Origin: Comamonas granuli NBRC 101663
GTDB lineage: Bacteria; Pseudomonadota; Gammaproteobacteria; Burkholderiales; Burkholderiaceae_C
Reading direction: 5' to 3'
Assembly (NCBI RefSeq): GCF_000739995.1
Contig: NZ_BBJX01000004.1
Coordinates: forward strand, 310,001 to 374,000
DNA: 64,000 nucleotides
Shown here: in pieces, positions 42,132 through 50,492 of the stretch
Numbering within the stretch: the first letter of the stretch is position 1
How the letters are laid out: every line of letters starts with the position of its first letter
The notes under the pieces: model-generated
Told to the model about the DNA's origin: nothing
Databases searched by the model: none
What the model saw: the letters and a program-made list of their open reading frames with translations, nothing else
Made by a program: the position numbers and the translations under genes

Positions 42132-43559
42132 ATGAGAAAGAAAATTGCTCTAGGTGGCTTGATGATGGTCGCCACAATGGTGCTGGCTGAACCTGCAATG
42201 GCGCAGGAGCTAAGTAGCAGCGGTGTTATGAATGATGTGCTCAAGCGTTTTCATGATGCTGCCGCAACATGGGGGCCAGCTATTGAGTCCGCTGCATCGC
42301 GTTTGTTCTGGACGCTGGTTGTGATTTCGATGGTCTGGACATTCGGCATGATGGCTTTGCGCAAGGCCGACATTGGCGAGTTCTTCGCGGAGTTCGTTCG
42401 CTTCACGATCTTCACCGGCTTTTTCTGGTGGTTGCTGACGAATGCGAACCAGGGCATGAATATCGCCGGTACGATTGTTCAGTCATTGCAAACTCTGGGC
42501 GCGCAGGCGGGGGGACTTTCCAATAGCAATCTTGGGCCCTCCAGCATCCTTGATCTTGGTTTCGAGTTATACAACCGCACAGTACAGGCCACCTCGGAGC
42601 TGGGATGGCGGCAGATGGCAACTGCTCTGGTCATGGAGCTAATGGCCCTGGCTGTTTTGTTTGTCCTGGCGTTGATTGCGGTCAACCTGTTGCTGTTGCT
42701 CGCATCAGCCTGGATTCTGTTGTATGCCGGTGTGTTCTTCCTTGGCTTTGGTGGAAGTCGTTGGACTTCCGACATGGCGATCAATTACTACAAGACCGTG
42801 CTGGGCCTGGCCGCACAGCTTATGGCAATGGTGCTTCTGGTTGCGATTGGCAAAGAGTTCATCAATCACTACTACACGCAAATCAGCGAGAACATGGCAT
42901 CCCAGGAACTGGCCGTGATGTTGGTTATATCGGTCATCTTGCTTTTCTTGGTCAACAAAGTTCCGCCGATGATTTCTGGTCTTGTGTCTGGTGGTGGTAT
43001 TGGCGCAGCCGGTGGAATTGGAAACTTCGGTGCGGGTGCGGCAGTTGGGGCGGCGGTGACGGCGGCCAGTATGGCAACTGGCGGCGCTGCCCTGGCAGGT
43101 AAAGCGGTTATGGGTGCCGCAGCCGGTGCAGCCGGAGGTGCAAGTGCACTCCAAGCGGCTTTTCAGAAAGCATCAGCGAGTATGGAAACCGGCGGTGACA
43201 TGTCCAGCATGGGGTCAGTTGTCAGCAGTGGCGGAAACGGTGGTGGTGAAGCGGGTACTGCTGGCAGTAGCCCATTCGCCCAAGCGGCTGGCTTTGGTGA
43301 CAGCGGCAGTAGCTCAAGCGGTGGCGGCTTTGCCAAGGCCGCGAAGCTGGCCACAGGCACGGCCTCCGAGTTAGCCAAGGGTGTCGGCTCTCAAGTGAAG
43401 CAGGGATTCCAGGAGCGAGTGAGCGAAACCACAGGCGGAAAACTGGCTGCTTCGATACGCGAAAGCATGGAGCCGAAAGAAGCAAGCCAATCTGGCCAGT
43501 TCGAGGGCAATAGCTTGGGCGCCGATTCTGGCCCAGATAGTAACGAAGTCAGGAGTTAG
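42132..43559 (+). CDS. trbL: Conjugal transfer protein TrbL
   Basis: A 475-residue VirB6-like polytopic protein. Signal-like N-terminus (ALGGLMMVATMVLAEPAMAQ), then about five to six membrane helices (50-310) with WTFGMMALRKADIGEFFAEFVRF and AWILLYAGVFFLGFGGSRWTSDMAINYYKTVLG, typical of TrbL. A Gly/Ala/Ser-rich tail (from about 310) completes it. No other mating-pair genes (trbB-I) are present, so it cannot form a transfer machine alone. Confidence 0.92.
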   Translation: MRKKIALGGLMMVATMVLAEPAMAQELSSSGVMNDVLKRFHDAAATWGPAIESAASRLFWTLVVISMVWTFGMMALRKADIGEFFAEFVRFTIFTGFFWWLLTNANQGMNIAGTIVQSLQTLGAQAGGLSNSNLGPSSILDLGFELYNRTVQATSELGWRQMATALVMELMALAVLFVLALIAVNLLLLLASAWILLYAGVFFLGFGGSRWTSDMAINYYKTVLGLAAQLMAMVLLVAIGKEFINHYYTQISENMASQELAVMLVISVILLFLVNKVPPMISGLVSGGGIGAAGGIGNFGAGAAVGAAVTAASMATGGAALAGKAVMGAAAGAAGGASALQAAFQKASASMETGGDMSSMGSVVSSGGNGGGEAGTAGSSPFAQAAGFGDSGSSSSGGGFAKAAKLATGTASELAKGVGSQVKQGFQERVSETTGGKLAASIRESMEPKEASQSGQFEGNSLGADSGPDSNEVRS

Positions 43560-43563
43560 CACG

Positions 43564-43812
43564 ATGACGACATCAACATACATGGCCGCATTGGCGGCCC
43601 TGGATGAAGCGCCAAGGGAAGAAGTCAGCCAGGTATTTATTTCGCCGCTGGGTGATCAATCGACCGAGGTCGATGCAGAGACAGAAACAGCCGCTTTTGT
43701 ATCACGGCCAGACCCTATGAGAGAGAGCGAAACTAAGCCGATAAGTATTGAGGTTAATGGCGGCAGGAATGAGCGGTCAGCATTCGCGGAGGCGGCGGGG
43801 CTGTACCTGTAG
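43564..43812 (+). CDS. Hypothetical protein after trbL
   Basis: An 82-residue soluble, acidic protein (AALAALDEAPREEVSQVFISPLGDQSTEVDAETETAAFVSRPDP) starting four bases after the trbL stop, which suggests co-transcription. I do not recognise a domain. It is followed by a perfect hairpin (CCGGGCTGG/CCAGCCCGG, 43818-43841) without a T run. Confidence 0.6.
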   Translation: MTTSTYMAALAALDEAPREEVSQVFISPLGDQSTEVDAETETAAFVSRPDPMRESETKPISIEVNGGRNERSAFAEAAGLYL

Positions 43813-43875
43813 GCGCACCGGGCTGGCCACAACCAGCCCGGCACTTTCAATCAACACCTACTGGAGAGGTGAATT

Positions 43876-44100
43876 ATGACAACACAACATATTATCGAAC
43901 CAGGGCAAGCAGTGCATCAAGCAGCGGCTATTCTTTCTTCTTTGGAGTACATCAACCAAGCGGAAGCGCGGAGCCTTGGGCCATTGGCCGAAGCCGTCGC
44001 TAATGCTTTTATGGTGGTGTACTACCAAGCTGAAACGGGCCGGGCGACACAGGCTGATTTTCAAGAAGCAATGAACGCCTTGCGCCAAGCGTGCAGCTAA
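43876..44100 (+). CDS. Hypothetical small protein
   Basis: A 74-residue protein, predicted helical (AVHQAAAILSSLEYINQAEARSLGPLAEAVANAFMVVYY), preceded by GGAGAGG. No recognisable family. It is the last gene of the trb run, before a terminator. Confidence 0.6.
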   Translation: MTTQHIIEPGQAVHQAAAILSSLEYINQAEARSLGPLAEAVANAFMVVYYQAETGRATQADFQEAMNALRQACS

Positions 44101-44105
44101 TGACG

Positions 44106-44137
44106 AAAGGGCGGCCACTCGAACTGGCCGCCTTTTT
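44106..44137 (+). terminator. Terminator closing the trb unit
   Basis: GGCGGCCA pairs with TGGCCGCC followed by five T residues; the A-rich left flank means it may also serve the convergent ars-side genes. Confidence 0.85.
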
Positions 44138-44340
44138 CAATCTTCACTGTTTGGCCATTCCCGACCCACAGACGGCGCATCCATCCATTCGCGTTCCTCC
44201 GGCGGCAGCGGGTAAGCCCCGGATGCTTCCGCGTCGGCCAGTAGTTCGGCCAGTGTGTAGCGCACCCGACCAGTGGAAACGGCGCGGGCCGGGTCGGCCT
44301 TCTCATGCAGCCTGTTCTCTAGGTTCTTTGGGTCTGTCAT
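44137..44340 (-). CDS. Small antitoxin-like protein
   Basis: A 67-residue protein: VSTGRVRYTLAELLADAEASGAYPLPPEEREWMDAPSVGREW. The RYTLAELLA...GRE pattern recalls C-terminal tails of MazE/ChpI-type antitoxins, but no partner toxin is adjacent, so this is tentative. Its ATG overlaps the stop of a 30-codon reading frame upstream, and it ends at the terminator shared with the trb genes. Confidence 0.55.
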   Translation of the reverse strand: MTDPKNLENRLHEKADPARAVSTGRVRYTLAELLADAEASGAYPLPPEEREWMDAPSVGREWPNSED

Positions 44341-44429
44341 CGGGCGACCTCAGCAAGCATGGATACTAGGTGTTCCAGGTCAGTGATCGAATGCGCCAGG
44401 AAGCGGCCGGCGCGGCAATCTGCAATCAT
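44337..44429 (-). CDS. Possible 30-residue peptide gene between acr3 and the antitoxin-like gene
   Basis: ATG at 44429 preceded by CTGAGGAA, encoding IADCRAGRFLAHSITDLEHL and ending VSMLAEVAR, with the stop overlapping the next ATG (ATGA). It may be a real leader peptide or the remnant of a larger gene. Short length makes this uncertain. Confidence 0.35.
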   Translation of the reverse strand: MIADCRAGRFLAHSITDLEHLVSMLAEVAR

Positions 44430-44454
44430 TTCCTCAGTTTTTTCCTACTCATGT

Positions 44455-45522
44455 TCAACCTCGTTCGTACCAGCTCTTCGAGCGATTCACCACGCGCACG
44501 ACCAGCAGCATCACCGGCACTTCGACCAGGACGCCGACCACGGTTGCCAATGCAGCGCCGGAGTGCAGACCGAACAAGCTGATGGCGGCCGCCACGGCCA
44601 GCTCGAAGAAGTTGCTGGCACCGATCAGGGCCGAAGGACAGGCGACAGAGTGCTTTTCCCCCGCCCGCTTGTTCAGCCAGTAGGCTAACCCGGAATTGAA
44701 GAACACTTGAATCAAGATCGGCACGGCTAGCATGGCGATCACTAACGGCTGCCGGATGATGGCCTCGCCCTGGAAGGCGAACAGTAGAACCAACGTCAGC
44801 AGCAGCGCGGCCATCGACCACGGCCCGATCTTCTGCATGGCCCGTTCAAAGGCGGCCTGTCCTTGCTTGAGCAGATGCCGCCGCAAGAGCTGCGCCAGGA
44901 TCACCGGCACGATGATGTAGAGCACGACCGAAATCAGCAGCGTGTCCCAAGGCACCGAGATCGAGGACATGCCCAGCAGCAGGCCGACGATGGGCGCGAA
45001 GGCCACGATCATGATGGCGTCGTTCAGAGCCACTTGCGAGAGCGTGAAAAGCGGGTCGCCGTTGGTAAGGCGGCTCCACACGAACACCATTGCCGTGCAG
45101 GGCGCGGCGGCCAGCAAGATCAAGCCCGCGATGTAGCTGTCCAGTTGATCGGCCGGCAGGAACGGAGCGAACACTTGTCGGATGAACAGCCACCCCAGCA
45201 GGGCCATCGAGAATGGCTTGACGGCCCAATTCACGAACAGCGTGACGCCGATGCCGCGCCAATGCTCTTTGACCTGGTGCAGCGCCCCGAAGTCGATCTT
45301 GACCAGCATCGGGACGATCATTACCCAAATCAGCAGGCCCACCGGCAAATTGACCTGGGCCACTTCCATGCGGCCTATGGCCTGGAACACGTCAGGAAGG
45401 CCCTGGCCGAGCGCAACACCGGCGACGATGCACAGGGCCACCCACAGCGTCAGGTAACGCTCGAAGCCGCTCATCGGGGCCTGGCGCGGCTTCGCGGCGA
45501 TGGCCTGTGCGCCGGCGCTCAT
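44455..45522 (-). CDS. acr3: Arsenite efflux permease, ACR3 family
   Basis: A 355-residue inner-membrane arsenite exporter with about ten helices. FERYLTLWVALCIVAGVALGQGLP, the Cys-containing LILLAAAPCTAMVFVWSRLTNGDP in helix 4 and the C-terminal ACPSALIGASNFFELAVAAAISLFGLHSGAALATVVGVLVEVPVML are diagnostic of ACR3. Last structural gene of the ars operon; its ATG overlaps the arsC stop. Confidence 0.95.
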   Translation of the reverse strand: MSAGAQAIAAKPRQAPMSGFERYLTLWVALCIVAGVALGQGLPDVFQAIGRMEVAQVNLPVGLLIWVMIVPMLVKIDFGALHQVKEHWRGIGVTLFVNWAVKPFSMALLGWLFIRQVFAPFLPADQLDSYIAGLILLAAAPCTAMVFVWSRLTNGDPLFTLSQVALNDAIMIVAFAPIVGLLLGMSSISVPWDTLLISVVLYIIVPVILAQLLRRHLLKQGQAAFERAMQKIGPWSMAALLLTLVLLFAFQGEAIIRQPLVIAMLAVPILIQVFFNSGLAYWLNKRAGEKHSVACPSALIGASNFFELAVAAAISLFGLHSGAALATVVGVLVEVPVMLLVVRVVNRSKSWYERG

Positions 45523-46025
45523 GCTTCCTGCTCGGTCTTGCCGATGTTCGCCAGCTCGCGCTTGATGGCCGTCTGGTCAAGCATTTTGAGAGGCAGATTC
45601 ACGAACAGGCGGACGCGGTTCATCATGTGCCGGAAGGTTTGTTCGAAGGCCCGGCGCTTCTCGGCGTCAGTGCCTTCGACGGCGGCCGGGTCTTCAAATC
45701 CCCAATGCGCCGAGATCGGCTGACCAGGCCACACCGGACACATTTCGCCGGCGGCGTTGTCGCAGACGGTGATGATGAAGTCCATCTTCGGTGCGTCGGG
45801 CGTGGCGTACTCGTCCCAGCTCTTGCTGCGCAGATTCTCGGTCGGGTAATTCACCGACTCCACCTTTTCGACGGCGAAGGGATTGACCTTGCCGGTTGGG
45901 TGACTGCCGGCGCTGTAGGCGCGGAAGCGCCCTTGCCCCATCGTGTTGATGAGAGCTTCGGCCATGATGCTGCGCGCCGAATTGCCGGTGCAGAGGATGA
46001 GGACGTTATAGATTCTTTCGGTCAT
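45519..46025 (-). CDS. arsC: Arsenate reductase, low-molecular-weight phosphatase type
   Basis: A 168-residue arsenate reductase. The phosphatase loop [20 protein letters not shown] gives the Cys-X5-Arg nucleophile motif. [19 protein letters not shown] holds the further Cys residues and the Asp loop. It reduces arsenate to arsenite for export by Acr3. Both ends overlap neighbours by four bases (ATGA). Confidence 0.94.
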   Translation of the reverse strand: MTERIYNVLILCTGNSARSIMAEALINTMGQGRFRAYSAGSHPTGKVNPFAVEKVESVNYPTENLRSKSWDEYATPDAPKMDFIITVCDNAAGEMCPVWPGQPISAHWGFEDPAAVEGTDAEKRRAFEQTFRHMMNRVRLFVNLPLKMLDQTAIKRELANIGKTEQEA

Positions 46026-46789
46026 GATGTTTCGCTTTCTGGTAGTGGCTGGGGAGCAATGGCGATGGATGAAAGATCGGTGGCCTCGTCGATGACGTGG
46101 CCGGCCGCTTTCCGTTCGGAATAGCGGTCTGTCAGTGCTTCACGGTGCGGCCGTACCAGCGCCGTGAAGCGCACCAGTTCTTCCATCACATCGGCTATTC
46201 GGTCGTAGTACGGCGAGGGCTTCATGCGGCCCGCCGCGTCGAACTCTTGGAACGCTTTGGCGATACTCGACTGGTTCGGAATGGTGAACATTCGCATCCA
46301 GCGGCCGAGCAGACGCAAGGTGTTCACGGCGTTGAAGCTCTGCGAGCCGCCGGATACCTGCATCACGGCCAGGGTGCGGCCTTGGGTCGGCCGGATGCCG
46401 GCCATTTCAAGCGGCAGATGGTCAATCTGCGCCTTCATGACACTGGTAATCTGACCGTGGCGTTCCGGGCTGCACCAGACTTGTCCCTCTGACCACTCGG
46501 ACAGGGCGCGCAGCTCCTTGACGGCCGGGTGATCGTCGCTTTGCACTTGATCGGGCAACGGCAAATCGGACGGGTCGAAGATGCGTGTTTCTGCGCCAAA
46601 GAATTGCAGCAGCCGGGCCGCTTCCTCGACGGCCAGCCGTGAGAACGAGCGGGCGCGCAGCGAGCCATACAGCAGCAGGATACGCACCGGCGGGGCGTCG
46701 GGTGCCAGCCCGAGCGCCGGGCGCTCGATGGCAAAGGATTTGTCCAAAGCGGGCAAAGAATCGGGGTCGGAAAGATGGCGAAGTCTCAT
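46022..46789 (-). CDS. arsH: NADPH-dependent FMN reductase ArsH
   Basis: A 255-residue flavodoxin-like Ars[26 protein letters not shown] is the FMN site; [24 protein letters not shown] and [37 protein letters not shown] are typical. ArsH proteins oxidise trivalent organoarsenicals such as methylarsenite. The ATG at 46789 overlaps the arsR stop; an upstream in-frame ATG lies inside arsR and is not used here. Confidence 0.93.
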   Translation of the reverse strand: MRLRHLSDPDSLPALDKSFAIERPALGLAPDAPPVRILLLYGSLRARSFSRLAVEEAARLLQFFGAETRIFDPSDLPLPDQVQSDDHPAVKELRALSEWSEGQVWCSPERHGQITSVMKAQIDHLPLEMAGIRPTQGRTLAVMQVSGGSQSFNAVNTLRLLGRWMRMFTIPNQSSIAKAFQEFDAAGRMKPSPYYDRIADVMEELVRFTALVRPHREALTDRYSERKAAGHVIDEATDLSSIAIAPQPLPESETS

Positions 46790-47118
46790 GCCAACACCTT
46801 CCCGGCTTCCGTGGTGCAAGACAGGTTGCACACCTGGCCGCCGCAGCAGTTTTCCGTGAGAAAGGCCACCAGGTTAGTGGCCGTCGAAAAGTTCGCCTCG
46901 TAGATCACAAATCGGCCTTCTTGCCGCGACGTGACCATGCCGGCGTGTGCCAGCTCTTTCAGGTGGAAGGATAGCGAAGACGGCGGGATGCCGGCCGCTT
47001 CGCTGATTTTTCCGGCGGCCATGCCGGCGGGGCCGGCCTGGACGAGAAGCCGGAACACCGCGAGGCGCGATTCTTGAGCGATGGCCGCCAGGGCGGCTAC
47101 AGCATTTATCGTTTCCAT
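46786..47118 (-). CDS. arsR: Arsenic-responsive repressor ArsR
   Basis: A 110-residue ArsR/SmtB winged-helix repressor. The recognition helix region is [36 protein letters not shown]. Cys residues cluster at the C-terminus (C91, C92, C97, C101 in [14 protein letters not shown]), as in the repressor type that binds As(III) with C-terminal cysteines rather than the helix-4 CVC motif. First gene of arsR-arsH-arsC-acr3, every junction overlapping. Confidence 0.94.
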   Translation of the reverse strand: METINAVAALAAIAQESRLAVFRLLVQAGPAGMAAGKISEAAGIPPSSLSFHLKELAHAGMVTSRQEGRFVIYEANFSTATNLVAFLTENCCGGQVCNLSCTTEAGKVLA

Positions 47119-47181
47119 GTTTCAATAATAGTCGAAATATGGAGTGTGCTCAATAGCTCATTTAAGCTGTAAAAATGAGCT
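47119..47181 (-). promoter_or_regulatory. ars promoter/operator region and res-like palindrome
   Basis: AT-rich sequence before arsR (TTTCAATAATAGTCGAAATA) is the expected ArsR operator region. Beyond it, AGCTCATTT (47155-47163) and AAATGAGCT (47173-47181) form a perfect 9-bp inverted repeat. Further CGCATTTAGATC and TGCATTTGAGTA motifs lie before the resolvase gene and could be resolvase subsites. Confidence 0.5.
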
Positions 47182-47265
47182 AGGCGCATTTAGATCGATA
47201 TGTGATAAATTGGCCTGCCAGTTTAAGATGGGTGCATTTGAGTATGCCCAAAGGAGCCCGCAAGT

Positions 47266-48003
47266 ATGCGCAGGACGAAGCCAGTAGCCGCGCCGATGGT
47301 GGCGCGGGTCTATCTGCGCGTCAGCACCGACGCGCAGGACTTGGAACGCCAAGAGGCGATCACTACGGCCGCGAAGGCCGCCGGCTACTACGTCGCCGGC
47401 ATCTACCGTGAGAAGGCATCCGGCGCACGCGCCGACCGGCCTGAGCTGCTGCGCATGATCGGCGACCTACAGCCCGGCGAGGTGGTCATTGCCGAGAAGA
47501 TCGACCGCATCAGCCGCCTACCTTTGCCCGAGGCCGAGCGCCTGGTGGCCTCGATACAGGCCAAAGGCGCACGCCTGGCCGTCCCTGGCGTGGTCGATCT
47601 ATCCGACCTGGCGGCCGAGGCCCAGGGCGTCGCCAAGATCGTGCTGGAAGCCGTGCAGATCATGCTTTTTCGCCTGGCCTTGCAGATGGCCCGCGACGAC
47701 TACGAGGACAGGCGCGAACGCCAGCGCCAAGGCATTGAGTTGGCCCGCCAGGCCGGGCGGTACAAGGGCCGCCGTGCTGATCCGAAGCGCCGCGCCCAAG
47801 TTGTCGCGCTGCGCAAGTCCGGCTACAGCATCAACAAGACCGCCGAGCTGGCCGGGTACAGTGCGGCCCAGGTGAAACGGATATGGGCCGAGGTCAGCCA
47901 GGCCGAAGCGAAGCAGCACGGCGCGTTCGTGGAGGACGCATTGACGGAAGCCGATGCCCTGGCCGCTGTCGGCCAGGATGAGCGCCAGGAGGAAAGGGCA
48001 TGA
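47266..48003 (+). CDS. Serine recombinase (resolvase/invertase family)
   Basis: A 245-residue serine recombinase. Nucleophile Ser in ARVYLRVSTDAQDLERQ; AEKIDRISRLPLPEAERLVASIQAKGARLAVPGVVDLSDL completes the catalytic core. The C-terminal helix-turn-helix is VVALRKSGYSINKTAELAGYSAAQVKRIW. It probably resolves multimers of the excised, replicating form. Start ATG 47266 follows AAGGAG; an alternative is 47296. It is divergent from arsR. Confidence 0.92.
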   Translation: MRRTKPVAAPMVARVYLRVSTDAQDLERQEAITTAAKAAGYYVAGIYREKASGARADRPELLRMIGDLQPGEVVIAEKIDRISRLPLPEAERLVASIQAKGARLAVPGVVDLSDLAAEAQGVAKIVLEAVQIMLFRLALQMARDDYEDRRERQRQGIELARQAGRYKGRRADPKRRAQVVALRKSGYSINKTAELAGYSAAQVKRIWAEVSQAEAKQHGAFVEDALTEADALAAVGQDERQEERA

Positions 48004-48224
48004 AGAAGCCGAACCAAGACGACGAGCCGTTTTTCATCACCGAGGAGATTGCGGCCGAAATGATCGCCGGCGGCTATGAGTTCGAGCTGCCGCCCATTCC
48101 TTGCACCATCCGCCTACGCGACGTGCTGGAGCGCATGACCGATGCTGAGCTAGCATTGCAGCCGGGCGAGATCGCCGACCAGGAGCGTGAACGCTGCCGG
48201 CGCAAGCCGTGTTCAACCTCATGA
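48000..48224 (+). CDS. Hypothetical protein coupled to the resolvase
   Basis: A 74-residue protein whose ATG overlaps the resolvase stop (ATGA). ITEEIAAEMIAGGYEFELPPIPCTIRLRDVLERMTDAELALQPGE shows no family I recognise. Tight coupling implies a function linked to the resolvase or island maintenance. Confidence 0.6.
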   Translation: MKKPNQDDEPFFITEEIAAEMIAGGYEFELPPIPCTIRLRDVLERMTDAELALQPGEIADQERERCRRKPCSTS

Positions 48225-48230
48225 TCTGGT

Positions 48231-48323
48231 CATGGTATTTTTCATGGCACTGAGCCTGATAGTTCTTGCAAATTGTTGTCACTAAAGGGTTTTGTGTGCT
48301 TGTTTACAATCGAGTGGGAGTGA
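48231..48323 (+). other. Internal island right end (copy B of the attachment core)
   Basis: CATGGTATTTTTCATGG at 48231-48247 and the core CTTGTTTACAAT/CGAGTGGGAGTGA at 48299-48323. The core repeats the guaA end (ATC GAG TGG GAG TGA). Spacing from arm repeat to core end is 92 bases, identical to the right end at 51523-51615. Confidence 0.8.
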
Positions 48324-48434
48324 CGGGCACTGGCTGGCAATGTCTAGCAACGGCAGGCATTTCGGCTGAGGGTAAAAGAACTTTCCGCTAAGCGATAGAC
48401 TGTATGTAAACACAGTATTGCAAGGACGCGGAAC

Positions 48435-49928
48435 ATGCCTCATGTGGCGGCCAGGACGGCCAGCCGGGATCGGGATACTGGTCGTTACCAGAGCCACCGA
48501 CCCGAGCAAACCCTTCTCTATCAGATCGTTGACGAGTATTACCCGGCATTCGCTGCGCTTATGGCAGAGCAGGGAAAGGAATTGCCGGGCTATGTGCAAC
48601 GGGAATTTGAAGAATTTCTCCAATGCGGGCGGCTGGAGCATGGCTTTCTACGGGTTCGCTGCGAGTCTTGCCACGCCGAGCACCTGGTCGCTTTCAGCTG
48701 TAAGCGTCGCGGTTTCTGCCCGAGCTGTGGGGCGCGGCGGATGGCCGAAAGTGCCGCCTTGCTGGTTGATGAAGTACTGCCTGAACAACCCATGCGTCAG
48801 TGGGTGTTGAGCTTCCCGTTTCAGCTGCGTTTCCTGTTTGCCAGCCGGCCCGAGATCATGGGGTGGGTGCTGGGCATCGTTTACCGCGTCATTGCCACGC
48901 ACCTGGTCAAGAAAGCGGGCCATACCCACCAAGTGGCCAAGACGGGCGCGGTCACCCTGATCCAGCGTTTTGGATCGGCGCTCAATCTGAATGTTCACTT
49001 CCACATGCTGTTTCTCGACGGTGTGTATGTCGAGCAATCCCACGGCTCAGCGCGTTTCCGCTGGGTCAAGGCGCCGACCAGCCCAGAGCTCACCCAGCTG
49101 ACGCACACCATCGCCCACCGGGTGGGTCGCTATCTGGAACGGCAAGGCCTGCTGGAACGGGATGTCGAAAACAGCTATCTGGCCTCGGATGCGGTGGATG
49201 ACGACCCGATGACACCCCTGCTGGGGCACTCGATCACTTACCGTATCGCTGTCGGTTCACAGGCGGGGCGAAAGGTGTTCACTTTGCAAACTCTGCCGAC
49301 CAGTGGTGATCCGTTCGGTGACGGGATTGGCAAGGTAGCCGGGTCCAGCCTGCACGCCGGCGTGGCGGCCAGGGCCGATGAACGCAAGAAGCTCGAACGG
49401 CTGTGCCGGTACATCAGCCGCCCGGCGGTATCCGAGAAGCGGCTGTCGTTAACACGAGGCGGCAACGTGCGCTACCAGCTCAAGACGCCGTACCGGGACG
49501 GCACCACGCACGTCATTTTCGAACCATTGGATTTCATTGCAAGGCTGGCCGCCCTGGTACCGAAGCCCAGAGTCAACCTAACCCGCTTCCACGGGGTGTT
49601 CGCACCCAACAGTCGGCACCGGGCGTTGGTCACGCCGGCAAAACGGGGCAGGGGCAACAAGGTCAGGGTGGCTGATGAACCGGCAACACCAGCACAACGG
49701 CGAGCGTCGATGACATGGGCGCAACGGCTCAAGCGTGTTTTCAATATCGACATCGAGACCTGCAGCGGCTGCGGCGGCGCCATGAAAGTCATCGCCTGCA
49801 TTGAAGACCCTATAGTGATCAAGCAGATCCTTGATCACCTGAAGCACAAAGCCGAAACCAGCGGGACCAGGGCGTTACCCGAAAGCCGGGCGCCACCGGC
49901 TGAGCTGCTCCTGGGTCTGTTTGACTGA
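48435..49928 (+). CDS. ISCR2 transposase (IS91 family, Y1 HUH)
   Basis: A 497-residue rolling-circle transposase. N-terminal zinc-binding Cys cluster CESCHAEHLVAFSCKRRGFCPSCGARR, then the HUH motif NVHFHMLFLDGVY. A Tyr-containing TPYRDGTTHVIFEPLDFIARLAALVPKPRVNLTRFHGVFAPNSRHR supplies the likely nucleophile region. A C-terminal CSGCGG zinc motif is present. It moves single strands from oriIS and can mobilise adjacent DNA, such as sul2. Confidence 0.94.
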   Translation: MPHVAARTASRDRDTGRYQSHRPEQTLLYQIVDEYYPAFAALMAEQGKELPGYVQREFEEFLQCGRLEHGFLRVRCESCHAEHLVAFSCKRRGFCPSCGARRMAESAALLVDEVLPEQPMRQWVLSFPFQLRFLFASRPEIMGWVLGIVYRVIATHLVKKAGHTHQVAKTGAVTLIQRFGSALNLNVHFHMLFLDGVYVEQSHGSARFRWVKAPTSPELTQLTHTIAHRVGRYLERQGLLERDVENSYLASDAVDDDPMTPLLGHSITYRIAVGSQAGRKVFTLQTLPTSGDPFGDGIGKVAGSSLHAGVAARADERKKLERLCRYISRPAVSEKRLSLTRGGNVRYQLKTPYRDGTTHVIFEPLDFIARLAALVPKPRVNLTRFHGVFAPNSRHRALVTPAKRGRGNKVRVADEPATPAQRRASMTWAQRLKRVFNIDIETCSGCGGAMKVIACIEDPIVIKQILDHLKHKAETSGTRALPESRAPPAELLLGLFD

Positions 49929-50142
49929 CGAGCCTGAAGGCCAACGATACCAATCAAAATGCTGCGTTCACAGCGCCGCGGCAGGGATCCGCCGTGCTGG
50001 TTGTCGGAAAAGGAGCCGCTAGTGGGAAAGAGGAGGGTAAATTTTCAGCGTTGCTGGCTCCCCGTCAGCCGGATTGGGTTGCATCGCAGGGGTGTCGAAA
50101 GAGTCAACTGCGGTCCAAAGCTGTTGGACTTGGGTGAAAAGG

Positions 50143-50163
50143 GCGTTTATTCTTCCTATACGT
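50143..50163 (+). other. ISCR2 oriIS end
   Basis: GCGTTTATTCTTCCTATACG closely resembles the ISCR oriIS consensus (GCGTTTN..CTTCCTATACG). The truncated glmM sequence begins at the next bases. Confidence 0.8.
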
Positions 50164-50406
50164 TGTCGGCAGCGGGCCAAAAAGGAATACGTCCATGCCC
50201 ATCGAGGTGAAACCGGCTGTGAGCGCGGGTTCAAGCATATAGCCCGACAGGCGCGTATCCTTGCCGATCACGACACGATGGCGGTGGTCACCGCGACGAA
50301 AGACACGGCCAGCCGCCATGCCGACGCGCAAGGCGGTTTCCGCCGTCATCGCGCCTTCGTTGGCTTTGCCACGAATACCGTCTGTGCCGAAATATTTGCG
50401 CACCAT
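50164..50406 (-). pseudogene. glmM: Truncated glmM (phosphoglucosamine mutase), N-terminal fragment
   Basis: About 81 codons: [35 protein letters not shown] and [37 protein letters not shown], the normal start of GlmM. The frame then runs into ISCR2 sequence (TYRKNKRP), so the gene was cut by the ISCR2 end. The catalytic serine loop and everything beyond are missing. It travels with sul2 as a passenger. Confidence 0.92.
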
Positions 50407-50492
50407 AAGGTCGATTATCCTGTCGTCGGGTCGCCCTCAAAGGGGACATGCCTGCTGAACCGCGAATATAGAGAAATATCCCGAATGTGCAG

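Larger units (their letters stand above)
48324..50163 (+). mobile_element. ISCR2 (CR2), IS91-like rolling-circle element
   Basis: Element with one transposase gene. The oriIS-like end is recognisable at 50143-50163. The other end is set just after the internal attachment core, about 110 bases before the transposase start, from context only. On the oriIS side it abuts a truncated glmM, the standard ISCR2-glmM'-sul2 arrangement. Confidence 0.88.
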
